From assembly GCF_029533155.1 (NCBI RefSeq), contig NZ_JAIZDB010000026.1, positions 1-43,068 of the forward strand: 43,068 bases of DNA, written 5' to 3'. Within the stretch, counting starts at the first letter, position 1, and each line of letters starts with the position of its first letter. The notes under the pieces are model-generated. The model saw nothing but the letters and a program-made list of their open reading frames with translations. It did not search any database and was not told the DNA's origin. Made by a program: the position numbers and the translations under genes. Source of the DNA: Psychrobacillus antarcticus (GTDB taxonomy: Bacteria; Bacillota; Bacilli; Bacillales_A; Planococcaceae). This document shows positions 41,527 through 43,068 of this stretch, one piece after another.

Positions 41527-42324
41527 GTGAAAGCCCCAATTGGTGTTATAGACTCTGGAGTTGGTGGGTTAACGGTTGCGAAGGAAATAATGCAATTATT
41601 ACCAAATGAAAAAATAATTTATATAGGTGATACAGCCAGATGCCCGTATGGTCCGAGAACAAGCGAAGAGGTAAGAAAATTTACCTGGCAATTGGCTAAT
41701 GCTTTAGCAAAAATGAACATAAAAATGCTTGTAATTGCGTGCAATACCGCAACTGCAGTCGCACTGAATTCGTTAAGTAGAAAGATGCCTTTTCCTGTTA
41801 TAGGAGTAATTTTTCCGGGTGCAAGAGCAGCGATTAAAGCAACAAAAAGTAATGAAATTGTAGTGCTAGGTACAAGCGGTACTATTAAAAGTGGCGCATA
41901 TGAGAAAGCAATTGCTTCTTTAAATACTTCTAGTAAAGTGATTCCTCTGGCATGCCCCACGTTTGTGCCACTGGTAGAAAGTAATGAATACGAAGGTGAT
42001 TTTGCTCGAAATATGGTAATGGAAACATTAACACCACTGAAGAAAGAGCAATTTGATACCGTCATTTTAGGTTGTACACATTATCCGCTTTTGCAAAAGC
42101 ATATAGAAGAGGCAGTTGGGAATCATGTGAATGTACTTTCATCGGCAGAAGAAACTGCTCAAGATGTAAAAGAGTATTTAGCTTACCATGAACTTAATAA
42201 TCCGATGGAACAAAAAGAATTACCCATATTTTATACAACGGGCTCTGTGCCAATATTTAAAACGATCGTAGAGAAGTGGCTGGAAATACCGAGTGCAGAT
42301 GTTCGAACAATTTCATTTAACTGA
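41527..42324 (+). CDS. racE: Glutamate racemase
   Basis: A 265-residue enzyme that makes D-glutamate for peptidoglycan (and for poly-gamma-glutamate in some Bacilli). The two catalytic cysteines are C72 in VIACNTATA and C183 in LGCTHYPLL. The N-terminal IGVIDSGVGGLTVAKEI and GDTARCPYG segments bind the carboxylates. GTG start at 41527 with TGAGGA upstream, overlapping the ysmB stop. Family MurI/RacE. The hairpin at 42323-42366 ends the operon. Confidence 0.96.
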   Translation: MKAPIGVIDSGVGGLTVAKEIMQLLPNEKIIYIGDTARCPYGPRTSEEVRKFTWQLANALAKMNIKMLVIACNTATAVALNSLSRKMPFPVIGVIFPGARAAIKATKSNEIVVLGTSGTIKSGAYEKAIASLNTSSKVIPLACPTFVPLVESNEYEGDFARNMVMETLTPLKKEQFDTVILGCTHYPLLQKHIEEAVGNHVNVLSSAEETAQDVKEYLAYHELNNPMEQKELPIFYTTGSVPIFKTIVEKWLEIPSADVRTISFN

Positions 42325-42366
42325 CCCTGTTAGCTTGAGAATCCTCGAATAGCGGGGTCTTCTTTT
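42323..42366 (+). terminator. Probable terminator of racE
   Basis: GACCCTG (42323-42329) pairs with CGGGGTC (42353-42359, one GU), with weaker inner pairing, then TTCTTTTGCTT. The stem is less perfect than the others in this window. Confidence 0.6.
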
Positions 42367-42431
42367 GCTTACTAGTTATTGTTAATAGGAGCTGCTAGCT
42401 TCTAAAATTTCGAAGAAGGGTGCGATATCAA

Positions 42432-43028
42432 TTGAAACAGATTATTATAGCAACTAAAAATAAAGGAAAAGCCAAAGACTTTGAGGCTTTGTTTAACCCA
42501 CTAGGATATGAAGTTAAAACGCTCCATGATGTAGCGGAAGATATAGATGTGGAAGAGACAGGGACCACTTTTGAAGAAAATGCATTACTTAAAGCTACTG
42601 CCCTAGCAAACCATTTACAAACAATGGTCATTGCGGATGATAGCGGTTTAGAGATTGATGGACTTGATGGACGCCCAGGCATCTATTCTGCGCGCTATGC
42701 AGGAGAAGAGAAAAGTGACGAAGCAAACATAGATAAAGTGCTTAAAGAGCTAGAAGGTATGAAAGAATCGGAAAAAACAGCTCGGTTTGTATGCGCTATA
42801 GCTGTTGCATCACCAAACAAAGAACCATACACTGTCAGAGGAACATGTGAGGGTGTAATTGGGACCGAAAGAAAAGGCACCAATGGATTTGGATATGACC
42901 CCATTTTTTATGTTCCTTCTGAACTAAAAATGATGGCAGAACTAACTGCAGAGCAAAAGGGAGCTATTTCTCATCGAGGTAATGCTATTAAAAAACTTTC
43001 TTTGGTTTTGGAAGATTTAATTTTCTGA
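42432..43028 (+). CDS. rdgB: XTP/dITP diphosphatase (non-canonical purine NTP pyrophosphatase)
   Basis: A 198-residue Ham1/RdgB family enzyme that hydrolyses ITP, XTP and their deoxy forms to monophosphates, keeping damaged purines out of DNA and RNA. Motifs: IIIATKNKGKAKDF at the start, TTFEENALLKA, ADDSGLEIDGLDGRPGIYSARYAG (metal site), NGFGYDPIF and GAISHRGNAI. TTG at 42432 is preferred because the AGAAGGG site is 9-12 nt upstream; the GTG at 42420 overlaps that site. B. subtilis equivalent is ysnA. Here it directly follows racE. Confidence 0.95.
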   Translation: MKQIIIATKNKGKAKDFEALFNPLGYEVKTLHDVAEDIDVEETGTTFEENALLKATALANHLQTMVIADDSGLEIDGLDGRPGIYSARYAGEEKSDEANIDKVLKELEGMKESEKTARFVCAIAVASPNKEPYTVRGTCEGVIGTERKGTNGFGYDPIFYVPSELKMMAELTAEQKGAISHRGNAIKKLSLVLEDLIF

Positions 43029-43044
43029 AGGATAGGTGTGGGAA

Positions 43045-43068
43045 ATGAAGTTATTAATTATGAGTGAT
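43045..43068 (+). CDS. ysnB: Start of a YfcE/YsnB-type metallophosphoesterase, cut by the window edge
   Basis: ATG at 43045, with AGGTGTGG upstream, opens MKLLIMSD, eight residues before the window ends. The MKLLIMSD start matches the first strand and metal-binding Asp of calcineurin-like phosphoesterases of the YfcE/YsnB group, and in B. subtilis ysnB follows ysnA. The identification rests on position plus eight residues. Confidence 0.65.

Noticed and set aside
41619-42065. 148-codon minus-strand frame inside racE
   Set aside because: Exact antisense of a well-supported gene, no ribosome site.
1-43068. CRISPR arrays, tRNA or rRNA genes, prophage genes
   Set aside because: None found on reading both strands; no regular spacer-repeat pattern, no tRNA-like cloverleaf, no phage structural or integrase genes.

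Overview
The window is a stretch of chromosome from a low-GC, endospore-forming member of the Bacillales. The evidence is sspI, gerE and a cotH relative, frequent TTG/GTG starts behind strong AGGAGG-type sites, sigma-A, ECF and sigma-K style promoters, a T-box and a lysine riboswitch. From about 6.2 kb onward the gene order follows the Bacillus subtilis block glcD-sspI-ysgA-pheST-[rnhC]-zapA-yshB-polX-mutS2-yshE-lcfA-fadR-fadB-etfBA-trxA-uvrC-lysC-yslB-sdhCAB-ysmA-gerE-ysmB-racE-rdgB-ysnB. The protein style and intergenic repeats suggest Psychrobacillus/Lysinibacillus-type Planococcaceae, but this is an impression and not a database result.

Layout. 1-1.5 kb: end of an M42 aminopeptidase and a stand-alone argF. 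1.6-3.6 kb: an ECF sigma factor with its DUF4179-type membrane anti-sigma. 3.6-6.1 kb (minus): a GlcD/D-lactate dehydrogenase-like flavoprotein coupled to a BASS-family transporter, behind a promoter with a dyad operator candidate. 6.2-11.2 kb: sspI, an rRNA/tRNA methyltransferase, and T-box-controlled pheST. 11.2-18.9 kb: an accessory block between pheT and rnhC that is not part of the usual synteny. It holds a broken cotH-like kinase gene, a small winged-helix-like protein, an MFS permease, a DUF402 protein, a GrpB-NUDIX fusion, a nitronate monooxygenase and an unassigned beta-rich protein. 18.9-26.1 kb: rnhC divergent from zapA-cvpA (cvpA frameshifted), repeats, polX-mutS2, and a DUF350 membrane protein plus a 26-residue membrane peptide behind a textbook ECF promoter. 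26.2-31.4 kb: fatty-acid degradation (lcfA, fadR, fadB, etfBA) with FadR boxes. 31.4-35.5 kb: trxA, uvrC, a nested palindromic element, and a lysine riboswitch with lysC that has an internal beta-subunit start. 35.5-36.2 kb: a gene-free interval with a composite repeat carrying about 200 bp of GC-rich, foldable sequence. 36.2-43.1 kb: yslB (minus), sdhCAB, a FadR-box thioesterase gene, gerE, a MarR regulator, racE, rdgB and the start of ysnB.

How the genes work together. Acyl-CoA synthetase, FadR, enoyl-CoA hydratase and ETF feed electrons from beta-oxidation toward the respiratory chain, where SdhCAB also acts. A FadR-like box upstream of the ysmA-type thioesterase suggests that gene shares the regulon. 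Spore genes (sspI, gerE, possibly the decayed cotH) are scattered through housekeeping operons, as in B. subtilis. I found no prophage, CRISPR array, tRNA, rRNA or intact insertion sequence. No clearly new multi-gene system is evident. The most unusual items are the composite repeat at 35.85-36.13 kb, the ECF-driven DUF350/micropeptide unit, the GrpB-NUDIX fusion, and two single-base frameshifts (cotH-like, cvpA).
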